Shown here: one piece after another, positions 36,531 to 48,589 of the stretch
How positions within the stretch are numbered: the stretch's first letter is position 1
Layout of the letters: each line of letters opens with the position of its first letter
Assembly: GCF_033568475.1 (NCBI RefSeq)
Contig: NC_133122.1
Coordinates: 149,682,861 to 149,746,860, forward strand
DNA from: Henckelia pumila
Lineage: Eukaryota; Streptophyta; Magnoliopsida; Lamiales; Gesneriaceae
Direction: 5' to 3'
DNA: 64,000 nt
Program-made: the position numbers and the translations under genes
The notes under the pieces: generated by a model
Told to the model about the DNA's origin: nothing
Database searches by the model: none
What the model saw: the letters and a program-made list of their open reading frames with translations, nothing else

Positions 36531-37519
36531 GGTGGTACTAGAAAAATAACAATGAATTTTATTAGTTAATTTCTATTAGTACGACAATACAAAATAATGG
36601 AATAACGAAGATTACAAGTGCGTGTACAAATAGAGAAAAAATATGTGGTGGAAAATCGCTGGTGAGTACAAGACTCGTGAGCATGATGATCATAGTCGTT
36701 ATGAAAAATAGAGGAGAAATTATTTTGAGAGAAAGAGTGAATTTGGTGTGATTGAAAATGAGTTTGAGTGAACATATTTATAGGGCAAAAACTAGTCGTT
36801 TGTTACCGTTGGGGGTAAGAAAAAATCGAGTATGCGTTGAATAAAAATTTGTGATAATCATGTGATGCATATAATGATAATCATAATTAAATATACGCAA
36901 TAAAATATATATCATATCACGTTATTATAAGGTCAGCGTTCTAGACAACCTCTTATATAATAACATGAAATTATATATTGATATAGTTAGTATATATACA
37001 TAATAAATATATATCATATCACGTTATTATAAGGTCAGTGTCATAGATAGCCTCTTATATAATAACATGAAATTATACAAATATAATTAGACAATAAAAT
37101 TATATAAGCAGTAATGTATAATCATATCACGTTATTATAAGGTCGGTGTCATAGACAGCCTCTTATATAATAACATGAAATTATACAAATATAATTAGAC
37201 AATAAAATTATATAAGCAGTAATGTATAATCATATCACGTTATTATTTAAAAATCTTAGAGGCTTTTATACTTGTCGTATCCCTTACTGGGAGTGTGGGA
37301 TGTCGTCTTAACATCCTCCCAGGATTTATAACAAGTTTTTAAAAACTAATTTTTTTTGATCATTTCTGATAGTAACATGATATTATATATTAAATATATA
37401 CACAACAACTAAATAAACAATAAAATAAATATACTTACTTGTTAAATATTTTTGTCTTCTCTTTGTGTTTTGAAGCGTCGAAAATTATAGAGAACCTTCG
37501 AGCGATCGTGCTGATAACG
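36531..37519 (-). other. Untranslated leader of copia 1
   Basis: Lies between the primer-binding site next to the 5' LTR and the gag start. Contains the tandem repeats annotated separately and an AT-rich stretch. No ORF of note. Confidence 0.7.
36913..37252. repeat. ~108-bp tandem repeats in copia 1 leader, each with a hairpin
   Basis: CATATCACGTTATTATAAGG-type units start at about 36913, 37015, 37123 and 37231 (periods 102, 108, 108; the last is partial). Within each, GTTATTATAAGG pairs with CCTCTTATATAATAAC about 25 bp away, so each unit can fold. Units 2 and 3 are nearly identical. Confidence 0.85.
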
Positions 37520-37774
37520 TGTTGTGAAAAGTAAAAATTTATGGTAAAAACTAAAAACTCTAAAACTCAAAATATATATCAAACCAAACACTTATAAAAA
37601 TCTTATCTCTAAACTTGTGTTATTTCTTCACAAATTTTGAGGTCTATTTATAGATCCTCAATTGAGAAATGTCCAAAAATAAATATGTTATCCATTACAT
37701 AATCAAAAATTAAAATATCATCACATCACCATCACAATAATTTTCAATCTAATTTTAATATATAATTTCCAATA
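37520..37774 (-). repeat. 5' LTR of copia element 1
   Basis: 255-bp partner of the 31481-31734 LTR, with about five substitutions and one extra A relative to it by eye. Followed by the AATTA target duplicate. Confidence 0.95.
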
Positions 37775-38042
37775 AATTAATTAATTTTTTTCTCCAAAAA
37801 TTAATTATTTACGTTACAATTATAAGGTGTAAATTTCATCTATAATCATATTTTTTGAATGATTTTCATTATAGTGATTTTAAATATCCTTATTGAGAGA
37901 AGTTAAAGTATTTTTCTATCTACTTTTCTTTATTATTTTGATTCAATTACAATAATCTATTCTTTTATAAATTCAATTTTCGAAAGCAACTAATATTTAA
38001 TTTATAAACCTTTAAATATGTAAAGAAAAATGTGTATCATTT

Positions 38043-38813
38043 GTGGATGACAACCTTATCTTTTTCCGGGCCACGGTAGATGATTGTAAGTTTGTAACAG
38101 CGTGAAAGAATGTCTCCACAGCTTATGAATATGCCTCGGGACAACTGATAAATTTTGAGAAATCGGCTCTATCTTTCTCTCCAAAATAGCTCTCGGATTA
38201 GTTGATTGTATCAAAACAACACTAACTATCCGGTGGTCCAAGGACATGAAGTATATCTTGGCCTTCCTACTTTCTCTCTTTGAAGCAAAAGAACACAATT
38301 TGGCTATCTAGTAGAAAGGGTCTCAATCAAAATCAATGGTTGGGACAACAAGTTCTTTTCAACTGGTGGGAAGGAAGTTTTGATCAAATTAGTACTACAG
38401 GAAATTCCTACCTATGCTATGTCATGTTTCCAATTCCTAAGCAACATGCAATTCGATTGAGAGGGAATGCGCTCATTTCTGGTGGGGCATGTAAAATGAG
38501 AAAAGAAAAATACATTTGAAGACATGGGAATCGCTATGTAAACCCAAATGTTTGGGAGGATTGGGGTTCAGAAAACTTGATGTCTTCAATCAAGCATTGC
38601 TAGCCAAACAAGGATGGAGAATTCTTAAAAATCTCGCATCCCTGGTAGCATAGTTCCTTAAAGTCCAATACTTCAGACACTCGGATATCATGCTAACGAA
38701 AATCAGATCCAACCCATCATTAGTGTGGCGGTCGTTGCTTTGGGGAAGAGATTTATTAGAGAAGGGTATATGTTGGAGGATCGGTTATGGGAGATCGGTA
38801 GACATATTCCGTG
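38043..38813 (+). pseudogene. LINE reverse transcriptase C-terminal part
   Basis: Begins at the catalytic box (F-V-D-D where relatives have F-A-D-D), then ASGQLINFEKSALSFSP, GWDNKFFSTGGKEVLIKLVL, QEIPTYAMSCFQF and [20 protein letters not shown], the usual order after the RT core in plant LINEs. Several stops and frameshifts make it inactive. It continues at 52607 after the insertion. Confidence 0.85.
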
Positions 38814-40082
38814 TGTAAGGTCCAAAAGTCCACTAGCTCGATTACAAAAATTTAAAATGATTTATGTTATTTATGCATTTTTAATCATGATATTTAAATA
38901 TTATGTTTAAATTTATATGATGATATGTTATGCCTAATATTTAATGTATTGCGAGTTATTTTGATGTTTTCAGGTTTAGAATTAATTATGGACTGAAGGA
39001 ACGAGACTACTCTTCGATCAAGTTAAAAAAATATTTTATGTTTAATTAAAGTTTAAAGTTGAGGCATTGTATTTTATTAGTTGAGTGCGAGAAAATTTTA
39101 AAAACAAGTTTTTAAGACTAACGGGCCGACTTTTAAGCCCATTAGTCACAAACAGATCAAGCATAAAAAAAAACTCTTAAGTTTCTCTCCTTTCCCTCTC
39201 CTAGACGCCGACTCCTCTTCCTCTCCCATTCTCACGTTCAAAATTTCACCCAAAGCTAGATTGAGATTTTTCTCCATTCAAAGCTAGATCGCTCCCAAAG
39301 TTGCAGGTTAATTCCAAACGTCAGCAATCAAACATGTTTTTCAACGTTTTGAAACCACTATTCAAGGGTATAAGTATTTTTTGTTATGAACCCTAATGTT
39401 TATATGTTATTTTGATGTATGATTTATGATGATTTTAAGAGCATGATGAATTGTTGTGAAGCGTGATTCGTTCCAAATGTCCTTGGCAAATGTTTACAAA
39501 TTTAGATGTAAATTTCAGAAATTTTACAGGGGTGTATTAAATGTTGGAAATTTAATTACTTTTAATGAATTTAATGGATTTTGGAAATCTAGAGGTATTC
39601 AACTTTGACTTTTGCAGACTCTGTAAAAATTTAGTGGTATCCAAATTAGATTTTTGTAGAGTTATTAAAAGTCAAGTGGTATTCAAACTTGACTTTTAAA
39701 AACTATATGAAAATCTACAAGTATTCAATTTTTCCATAGATTTTCCAAGATTCTTGAAGATTTTTATATGTACAAAACTTAAAACACTAGGTACAACAAT
39801 AAAAAATTCTCCCCTGTCCACCCTCAAGATTTTTGCAGACTTATTATTCACAACTTTCTACCATATCAGTCGGCGCTTTTCTCTTCTCTGCAAAAATCAA
39901 CAAGGGTCTCCTCTCTTTCAAGGTATGTTTCCTCTAGAATCCTTATTTGTTTTGAATTCTCGATTTTTTATATGGGTTTAGCATATTATGATTTCATCAA
40001 TTCGTGTCCCAGAATTTTTTTTTTCTTTTTGTTGGATTCGGCCTCTTTTGGATCCGCCCACTTTTTCAGTTTGTGGGTTTGA

Positions 40083-40160
40083 TGTAACTATTGTGTTAAG
40101 ATTTTTCAATTATTTAATGAGTGTAACTATTGTGTTAAGATTTTTCAATTATTTAATGAG
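40083..40160. repeat. 39-bp direct tandem duplication
   Basis: TGTAACTATTGTGTTAAGAT followed by TTTTCAATTATTTAATGAG is present twice in a row with no difference, in the 5' subterminal part of the Harbinger element. Confidence 0.9.
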
Positions 40161-41476
40161 TAAACGATTCACGCCTTTGGTTTTTTATTGGGCCAAAGCT
40201 ATTTTCATAACATTCATTCTGACCCTTAATGATCATAAATCCAAGAATTTTATAGTTTTCTGTTGTCACCAATGTTTGTCATCTTTAGTTTGTGTACTCA
40301 AATGAGCAGTGTGTATTGACATAGTTAACAGGTAAAGTTGAAGATGTGATTTTAAAGATATGATCTTTTCTAAAAATTTCCCTACCTTTAACTGATGTCT
40401 CTTTCTAAATGCCATATAATGGAAATTATGGTTGTTTTACTATAGAAATTTTTATGAATTCACGGCACTCATGGGTTGAAAACATAATATATGCAGTTTT
40501 GGTATCCGTGTGTTGTGCTTCTTTTTTGCTATGTTTTAGCAGAGTAGCGAATAACTGTATAAATTTGTAGTAAAACTCTTAGGCTGTTATAAATGGACAT
40601 TCTAGAGATATTGCAGATCAAGATAGTCAAAATCATGGGTGAGAGGTTATTGGATTTGAGTAAATGTAAGAAGAGATAACGACATGTACAATTTTTTTTC
40701 CCCTGAGAGGACTTATAGGGGATGATAAAAAAATATTTATACCAGCCTGCTCATTCTTTGTCACGAAGCCTAAGTGATCTTTATTTGCCAAATAGTGATC
40801 TTACGGATTGAACATGGAAAAATCTCATGAACTTAGCATTTGATTGAGTAGGTAACACTTTATAAATAATGAAAAGACATGAGATGAAGATACTTGACAA
40901 ATAGGCAGGGATATTTTGCAGCAAACTTAGATGATCGCATTCTTAAAGCATGTGAAATTATATTGTTTGACAGAGTAAGGTTACAATCACACAACTGTGG
41001 TGGAATACCGAATGCTAGTTGATAGAATCTGGGTTCAATTGTGTGTATATAGGAGCTCTTGTATTAGTTAAATGGACCATGGTTTATGGTTATTTGGTGG
41101 TGGCTCTTGGATGATGTTTGGAACTATCTATGTGTTATATATCTTTAGAATCCTTACTCATCTGTTTCACAGTTGTTTGCAATGTTCTTGATGTTTGAGA
41201 GTAGACTAATCAAATAAACTTTGAAAAATGTGAATTGATATTATTTCTATTGTTGAGATAATTATTTACTTTATATTTATTTCTTATCTTCTACATACTC
41301 AAGTCACATTATCAATGGGAGATTCACAAGCAAAATATAATGTGTGGACCGCTGAAGAGAGCAATGAATTGCTAAAACTCATGGTTGATGCTGACATGCG
41401 AGGATGGCGTGATAAGAATGGAGTATTTAGCAAAAAAACCGTAGAAACAAAAATACTTCTTGCTTTGAATGACAAG

Positions 41477-42282
41477 TGAAAGAACGTGTATATCACGTTA
41501 TTCTCTAATTGAAAATTTTAAAATTTTGCCTTTCATTGACATGTGCTTATATTGATCTCATGAGTTTAAATTAATCTTATCATATTTATCTTATCGTGTA
41601 TATTTTAGTTGAATAACTTATCTCTTGTTTAAAGAGATGATTTATATCTTATCAAGTCTGTTGATCAAATATTTTTTCCTAACAACTTTTGTGTTTGAAT
41701 TTTTTGGTAGGATTTCTAAAAAGATCTATTTAAGAAGACTATCCTACAGAACGAGAAGGAGAGCAACGAAGCGAGATCAACACAGAGAGAATAGTTCAGA
41801 ATATATTTGAGAGTTGATCGAGATTTTTCTGAAGAAACTTTATTGCCGATCGTTGCCGAATAATCGTGTTGCCATAAATTGTTGGAGACACTTGAAGAAT
41901 CACGCGAGTGAAGTATTGATTCGAAAGTGGTTCCTTGGTTTTTGTTTTTCGGCACATGTGTTAAACATCATATTGGTTTTTCTATTCTAGTTTCTACTAG
42001 TTTTTATGATGTTCTTTATTTTCTCAATTTGTTGAGAAAATTAGGTTTTCATATATGTTCACTAGTTGGTTTTTGTAAACTGGTTTGTTTTTCTAGTGAT
42101 CATTTTGCCATAAGGCACCGCACAAGTATTAATTACTTGTGCATAAATATTTGTGTTATTTATTTAATGTTTAATTATTCCGCTGCATAAGTGTTTTTCG
42201 AAGTGTTGACAACACTGAAAATAACACTACCTCTGAAATTTTATATCTGGTATTTCTGTAATTGAGACGTCATACCCTTTCA
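41477..42282 (+). repeat. 5' LTR of copia element 2
   Basis: 806-bp LTR with TG...CA ends. Contains AGTGTTGACAACACT near its 3' end (42202-42216). Short ORFs inside it are not genes. Confidence 0.95.
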
Positions 42283-42352
42283 AGCAGTATCAGAGACATA
42301 CAATTGACGATACTAAGTGAGATTCTGGTTTTTGTGTTTGACAGAGTTTATT

Positions 42353-44602
42353 ATGGAAATACCATATTCCGGCACTACTGAACGACCACCAACCTTGGAT
42401 GGATCCAATTATGCTATTTGGAAAGTTAGGATGCGAGTCTACATCAAATCCATTGATGAAAAAGCTTGGCAACGAGTGCTACAAGGCTGGAGTCCACCCA
42501 GAAGAACTGATGGAGAAGGAGATTTTCTCCTCAAACCAGAAACATATTGGAATGTTGAAGAAACATCAGCTTCAAACATGAATAACAAAGCCCTTAATGC
42601 TATATTTACTTCTCTTGATTCTAACATGTTTGCACTGGTGACTAACTGTGTTTGTGCTAAACAGACTTGGAAAAAACTTCAAATGCACTGTGAAGGATAT
42701 GAAAGTGTGCGTCAAACCAAAAGAAGAATTCTCACTACTCAATTTGAAAATTTGAGAATGGAGGAAAGTGAGACAATTGATGAATATGAACGCCGCTTGA
42801 GGAAGATTGAAAATGAGGCAATCGATCTAGGAGATGCTATATTAAATGAACGCCTTGTAAGCAAAGTGCTGCGATCACTGCCCGAAAGAGTTCAAATGAA
42901 GATATGTGTTATTGATGAATCTAAGGATACATCAATTCTGAGTTTGGATGAACTGATGAGTTCACTGCGAACATATGAGTTAGATATGAATATGGGGAGA
43001 AAGGACAAAGGTAAGTCTATTGCTCTACAAGTTTCTAACAACTCATACAATGATTTTGTTGATCTGACGCAGGAAGTAAATGAGTCTGACTTAGGAGATG
43101 AATCCATTGACTTGCTTACCAAACAATTTGGTAACTACTTAAAGAGGATGAGGGACTCAAAGAAATCTGGACAGAAATCTAAAGCTCCAATCACTCCTGC
43201 TGTTGGAAGACCCTTAAGAATTGGTGGACCAGAACAGAACACCACCCCATCTAAGAGTCAATTTCGAACACACAGTGAAGAAAAAACGCTGGCTATATCA
43301 AAGAAAATTGATTCTATGAAGTGTCATGAATGCACAGGTTTTGGTCACTATGCGAATGAGTGTCCAACCAGACTTCGAAGAGGAATGAATGCTTCCTTAA
43401 GCGATGATGAAGTTGAAGAGGGTATAGAACTAGGAGAAGAAGAAACTCACAATGCACTAACTGTTCTGATGCAAAAGAAAAGCAGTGTTGTTGCTAGCGT
43501 TGCAACACTTAGCCACAACACTCACAGAAAAAAGAAGTGTTGGAATGCATCGGTAACTGAAGACTTGAATAATCAAGATGCTGATGAGGATGAGATTTCT
43601 CTAGAAAATGTCCAGAAGATGTATGAAGAATTGTTTGCTGATTGGGTGACAAGGAACAAGTCAAATTCTGCTCTATCAAAGGAGAACAATGAACTGAAAG
43701 CAGCAGTGTCTAGACTTGAAGTTTTTCTGAGCAAGAAAGATTTGGAGTTGTACAGAATAAAAGAGGAACTTGGAAAAGCTACAGCTACACTTGCCAAGTT
43801 CAACTCAAGCAAAGTCAAACTGGAATCAATGCTAATGATGGGATAGAATGATAAAACTGGACTAGGATTTGAGAACAACAAGTTTGAAGTGGGAGAGTCA
43901 TCGAAAACTGTGTTTGTCAAGGAGAACAATAGCTCTGCTAGTATTCCAAGTGAATCTCCTAAGCCAAAACCAATTCCATTGAAAGTACAAGTTCCTGCTC
44001 AGAGGACCAAGCATAGGAAGCGTCGGTACATCTGTCACTACTATAAAAAACCAGGTCACATAAAACCTTACTATTTTAAGCTCATGTATGATGATATGTA
44101 CTCGAATACCAGGCAAGTGCTGTCACCAGTGTTGCCAACACTGCACCAGGACACTGCCAGGAAGAAAAATACTGAGAAAAATATTTGGGTTCCAAAAGCT
44201 AAATCTAATTGTAATGTTGTTTATGCTTCCTTGAAAATTAATGTTGCAGGTTATTGGTATTTTGACAGTGGGAGTTCTCGTCGCATGACAGGATCGAAGA
44301 AGTATCTTGCTGATTATGTTGAACAAGATAAAGGAAAAGTAACATATGGAGGAGGAGCTAATCGAAAGATTGTTGGTAGAGGCACATTGAACGTAGAAGG
44401 ACTGCCCAAGCTTCACAATGTTCTACATGTTGAAGGATTGAATGCTAATCTTATTAGCATTAGTCAACTTTGTGATGATGATCTTTATGTTAAATTCAAT
44501 AAAACTCTTTGTGAAGTTTTTGATAAGAATAATTTTTGTATTTTGACAGGCACCAGATCATCGGACAATAGTTATCAACTTGGAGAGGATATTTCTTGCT
44601 AG
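42353..44602 (+). pseudogene. Copia 2 gag-protease with two in-frame stops
   Basis: Opens MEIPYSGTTERPPTLDGSNY and includes the UBN2 gag domain (WKKLQMHCEGYESVRQTKRR, TIDEYERRLRKIENEAIDLG). A CCHC knuckle CHECTGFGHYANEC lies at about residue 324. A coiled-coil region ends at a TAG (43844-43846), and the same frame then continues. A second knuckle has lost two cysteines (CHYYKKPGH). The protease box WYFDSGSSRRMTG is intact in its catalytic Asp (44264-44266). The frame stops again at 44600-44602. The first stop may be readthrough-style or decay; the second is followed by loss of pol. Confidence 0.88.
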
Positions 44603-44915
44603 CTCACCAAAGAGAAGGTTGACTATCGAAAGATGATTGAGTTAGTATGCATGAGTTATGTGTACTCACAGGTAATTTACTCCTATTTTCATCTGTAATA
44701 TTGTGCCAAATAAAACACCTATGGATCGAATGAAAAACTGTGTGAGGATAGTGTTGTAGGCTGTGTTGACAACACTAGATACTGCAAGATTACTGGTTGT
44801 ATTTTGTGTTTGAATGTTAGTCATCTTGATGTTATGCTCAGTATGTGTTTATGTGCAAGTTTTTATTGTGATAATTCGAGAGAAATTGACATTTTCAAAG
44901 ATCCCATCTTGACAC
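44603..44915 (+). other. Pol deletion region of copia 2
   Basis: A short remnant VDYRKMIELVCMSYV follows the protease frame, then non-coding sequence with GTGTTGACAACAC at 44763-44775. Integrase and reverse transcriptase are absent. Confidence 0.7.
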
Positions 44916-45080
44916 TCTCGCACAAAACACATTGACATTGGAAATCACTTGATTCAAGATTTAGTAGAGAAAGGTGTGATCCGAATGGATTTTGTTGGAA
45001 CTAATAACCAACTGGCAGTTATATTCACAAATATTTTAGATTTAGAGAGATTCTCAAAGCTTTGGAGTTCTATCAACATG
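44916..45080 (+). pseudogene. RNase H C-terminal remnant of copia 2
   Basis: Frames read TKHIDI-like, then HLIQDLVEKGVIRMDFVGTN and NQLAVIFTNILDLERFSKL, the conserved end of copia RNase H (relatives have QLADIFTKPL). One frame change occurs near the start. Confidence 0.75.
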
Positions 45081-46730
45081 TTTGCATTAAAATCATTTGT
45101 TGGTGCTGTCGCCGGTGTTACAACATCATAGACAACACTGTTGTTTTTCTTTCAAGCATGTTTAGGATTTTAGGCATTCTGCATTCACTTTGTGATGTGT
45201 AGTGTTTTAATCTTTGTTGCAGTAATTCGACTAATGCCAAGTTTTTCAGCAAAATTTTTATTGAAACACACTAGTCCTTGAAAATCGAACTCTGACTAAA
45301 CCACGGAGTAGTTGAGGGATGTACATGTATTTCATGTTTTGTCCCATGTGAAAGGTGGTTTCACAAATTCAGTGTTCAGCTTTTTAATAAGTTTGATGAC
45401 CAATGACATATATACAAACTTTGTAAATCATCAGAAGAAAATGGAAAAAAGCTACCTAATTGAGTCCTATGAAGACTGTTCTTTTAGTGTACAAGCTACC
45501 ACTTCTAAAAATTTTCTGAAATCGAGGGTAATAAAGTGTGTAAATCTCAAATACTTTTTGAAAAACTATGGTGTTGTTGATGATGATGTCAACACGAAAG
45601 ACAACACTGCACTTGTGAACATATCATGTGCATGTGGTTGCACTTTATTTCTATGTTGCATTCTGTTTTTAGGCATAAAATAAGACATGCATATGTATTC
45701 AAAATTGTGAATATTTTCTGTTCAGTGTTTGAGGTTCTAAGCAAACAAAATTTGGTAAAATACTCTATTTAATGAAAATTGAATGTTTGTGATTGACAAT
45801 GATTGAGTGGAGTTGAGCCGATGAGGAGTTATTCATGGAAATATTTGGCTGCTATTAATCTCGGATTATTGCCATAATTGGGTTGAATTTTATCTCTTTA
45901 ATTCAAAAATTTACCCATTGATTTTTTTCTCATTGGAAAGTGTTTCTGCATAGGTCTTTTGGAAGATGATGGATGATTGTTGAATTCGTTGTATTGTTCA
46001 ATGTACGATTTGTTCATCCTATGTTTTGCACAAACTGTTTTGTGTTGTTCAGCTTGATCTCTAAATCCCTGCTCAAACTTCTATTTCACTTACTTTTTTA
46101 AACTTCACAGATGGCAGGAAAATATTTTGAATCTCATGGTTGGTGAAGAATTTTAGGTTGCTTCTATTTTGCTGAAGGAAAGGAGGAATATAGACCTAAC
46201 TTGGTCTGCATTTGGTGTTGAATCGTGTGTTGCCAACACAATATGTCAACACTGGTGAAGCTCCGCGCTACACTGCTTCCGACACTGATTTTTACAGTTC
46301 ACTCTTTGTACTATGAAGCCTCACTGGCTGAGTATTTGTTATTTGGACTGAACATTTCTGGACAAAAAGGGGGAGTGGTGACAAAGACAAATACTGCAAG
46401 TACTTTTGGAGAATATGAAGTTGATGAAACAGAATAATCGGAAGCTGGATTTGTTTCTCTTATTGGTTTTCTTGTTTGCTCTGATTACTGATATAAGTGT
46501 TTTGCTCTGAAGTCTTATTTTCTTACATGATAAGTTGCATAAGTGCTTAGATATGCTTTTCTGCTACTTGCTGCTCTGATCTGTTGAGTGTTGAGAGTAA
46601 GTGTTGCCAACACTAACTCACAACACTTAGTGCTGACGTGAAAATATTCAGGGGGAGCAGTAGTTATCTAACTCAGGGGGAGTTATTGCACTTGTGTGTG
46701 TTTTGTCCAGAAAGACAAAAAGAGGGAGTT
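45081..46730 (+). other. 3' non-coding region of copia 2
   Basis: Where SIRE-type elements may carry an env-like ORF, only short unrecognised ORFs are found (45312-45683, 46225-46437). Rich in CAACAC/GTGTTG words, and ends with the polypurine tract (GACAAAAAGAGGGAGTTT) next to the 3' LTR. Confidence 0.7.
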
Positions 46731-47536
46731 TGAAAGAACGTGTATATCACGTTATTCTCTAATTGAGAATTTTAGAATTTTGCCTTTCTTTGACATGTGC
46801 TTATATTGATCTCATGAGTTTAAATTAATCTTATCATATTTATCTTATCGTATATATTTTAGTTGAATAACTTATCTCTTGTTTAAAGAGATGATTTATA
46901 TCTTATCAAGTTTGTTGATCAAATATTTTATCCTAACAACTTTTGTATTTGAATTTTTTGGTAGGATTTCTAAAAAGATCTATTTAAGAAGACTATCCTA
47001 CAGAAAGAGAAGGAGAGCAACGAAGCGAGATCAACACAGAAAGAATAGTTCAGAATATATTTGAGAGTTGATCGAGATTTTTCTGAATAAACTTTATTGT
47101 CGATCGTTGCCGAATAACCGTGTTGCCGTAAATTGTTGGAGACACTTGAAGAATCACGCGAGTGAAGTGTTGATTCGAAAGTAGTTCCTTGATTTTTGTT
47201 TTTTGGCACATGCGTTAAACATCATATTTGTTTTTATATTCTAGTTTCTACTAGTTTTTATGATGTTCTTTATTTTCTCAATTTGTTGAGAAAAGTAGGT
47301 TTTCATATATGTTCACTAGTTGATTTTTGTAAACTGATTTGTTTTTCTAGTGATCATTTTGCCATGAGGCACCGCACAAGTATTAATTACTTGTGCATAA
47401 ATATTTGTATTATTTATTTTATGTTTAATTATTCCGCTGCATAAGTGTTTTTCGAAGTGTTGACAACACTGAAAATAACACTACCTCTGAAATTTTATAT
47501 CTGGTATTTCTGTAATTGAGACGTCAAATCCTTTCA
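46731..47536 (+). repeat. 3' LTR of copia element 2
   Basis: 806-bp partner of 41477-42282. Contains AGTGTTGACAACACT at 47456-47470. Confidence 0.95.
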
Positions 47537-47979
47537 ACAAGCTTGGGTGTGGAAAAAGTATTACACAATATCAAAGTCGTCTGAAGTGGTACAAACAAAG
47601 ATACTCTGGTTATTGTAAGCTTATGCGTCATAACTCTGGTTTTGGATGGGATCCCGTGACAAAAAAATTCACGGCTAATGACGAAGTATGGGATGATTAT
47701 TTCAAGGTGAGAGTCTTCGAGTTTGAAAAGTAAAAGTTATATTTACAATTATAATTAAACTAGCTTTTACACTAATTGTTAGTTTTTGCTCTTTACCAGT
47801 CTCATCCTAAACATAAATACTATCGGACAGACACTTTTGAGGATTATGAAGATTTGAGAATTGTTGTTGGAAATGGCACTGCTACAGGAAAATACTCAAC
47901 TGGATCAGGAGATGACAATGATGCAAGAACAGTTGAGATAGAAGAAAATAGGAGAACTAGTTTATTAGATGATTATGTA

Positions 47980-48034
47980 TAGGGATGGGTTCGGGGCGGG
48001 TTTGGGTAAATCCGAGACCCTCCCCGCCTCCCCA

Positions 48035-48076
<42 letters not shown>

Positions 48077-48589
48077 CTGACCCGGCGGGTCCAATGCGGG
48101 TTAGACCCGTTGGACCCGCCAAGTTAAATATAATTTAAAATTATATTAAATAAAAATTTTAAATAAGTTAAAAAATTAATAAATCATTATTAACTTTATT
48201 TTTTAAATTTATATTAAAAATATGTAAGATAAAAAAATGTTTTATAAGTTAAATTATATCATTTTAATTTAAATAATAATTAGTAAGTAAGAAAAAATCA
48301 TAATAATATATATTTATATTAAAATTATTTAAATCCAAAATGTTATAAAATTAAATTAGGGATAAAGTATTGATTATGTAATATAAATAATATAATTATA
48401 TATTATTAATATATATACATATATAATTTATATTTATATTTAATATTTTTTTTTTGGCGCGGCGGGTTCGGCCAAACCCGGGATCCGCTCCGGACCCGCA
48501 TCTAAACCCGCTTGGCCGGGTCCAAACCAGCCCCGCCGGGCCGGGTTCAATGCGGGGTCGGGTTTAGACCCAACCCATTGCCATCCCTA
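47980..48589. mobile_element. hAT-type MITE, 610 bp, with C40 tract
   Basis: Terminal repeats TAGGGATGG on the left and CCATCCCTA on the right, flanked by ATTATGTA at 47972-47979 and 48590-48597. Both ends are rich in GGGTTCGGGGCGGG and its reverse. 48036-48075 is an uninterrupted run of C. The middle is AT-rich. No coding capacity. It interrupts the Harbinger SANT gene. Confidence 0.92.

Larger units (their letters stand above)
31481..37774 (-). mobile_element. Ty1/copia retrotransposon 1, complete structure, defective pol
   Basis: Two LTRs (31481-31734 and 37520-37774), flanked by AATTA at 31476-31480 and 37775-37779. On the minus strand: LTR, primer site TTATCAGCACG-like just inside, tandem-repeat leader, gag, protease, integrase, RT, RNase H, polypurine tract AAGGGGGAG (31735-31742), 3' LTR. 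The LTRs begin TATTGG rather than TG and end ACAACA. By eye they differ at about five positions plus one indel in 254 bp, suggesting a recent insertion, although pol is badly broken. It lies just upstream of the PPR gene. Confidence 0.95.
41477..47536 (+). mobile_element. Ty1/copia element 2, SIRE/Maximus-like, internally deleted
   Basis: LTRs of 806 bp (41477-42282 and 46731-47536) start TGAAAGAACG and end CCTTTCA. ACAAG occurs at both flanks (41472-41476 and 47537-47541). Just inside the 5' LTR lies CAGTATCAGAGAC, close to the initiator-Met tRNA primer motif TGGTATCAGAGC. The polypurine tract AAAAAGAGGGAGTTT precedes the 3' LTR. Gag and protease remain; integrase and RT are gone, with only the RNase H end left. 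By eye the LTRs differ at about 28 sites (roughly 3.5%). Depends on partners to move. Confidence 0.95.

Noticed and set aside
36880..37260. CRISPR-like spaced repeats
   Set aside because: Plant nuclear DNA; repeats are full tandem units with no unique spacers.
41625..41955. Short ORFs in the copia 2 LTRs (also at 46879-47209)
   Set aside because: They occur identically in both LTRs and match no protein; LTR sequence explains them.
43573..43929. 118-codon minus-strand ORF
   Set aside because: Antisense to copia 2 gag, rich in Ser/Leu/Phe as expected of a shadow frame.
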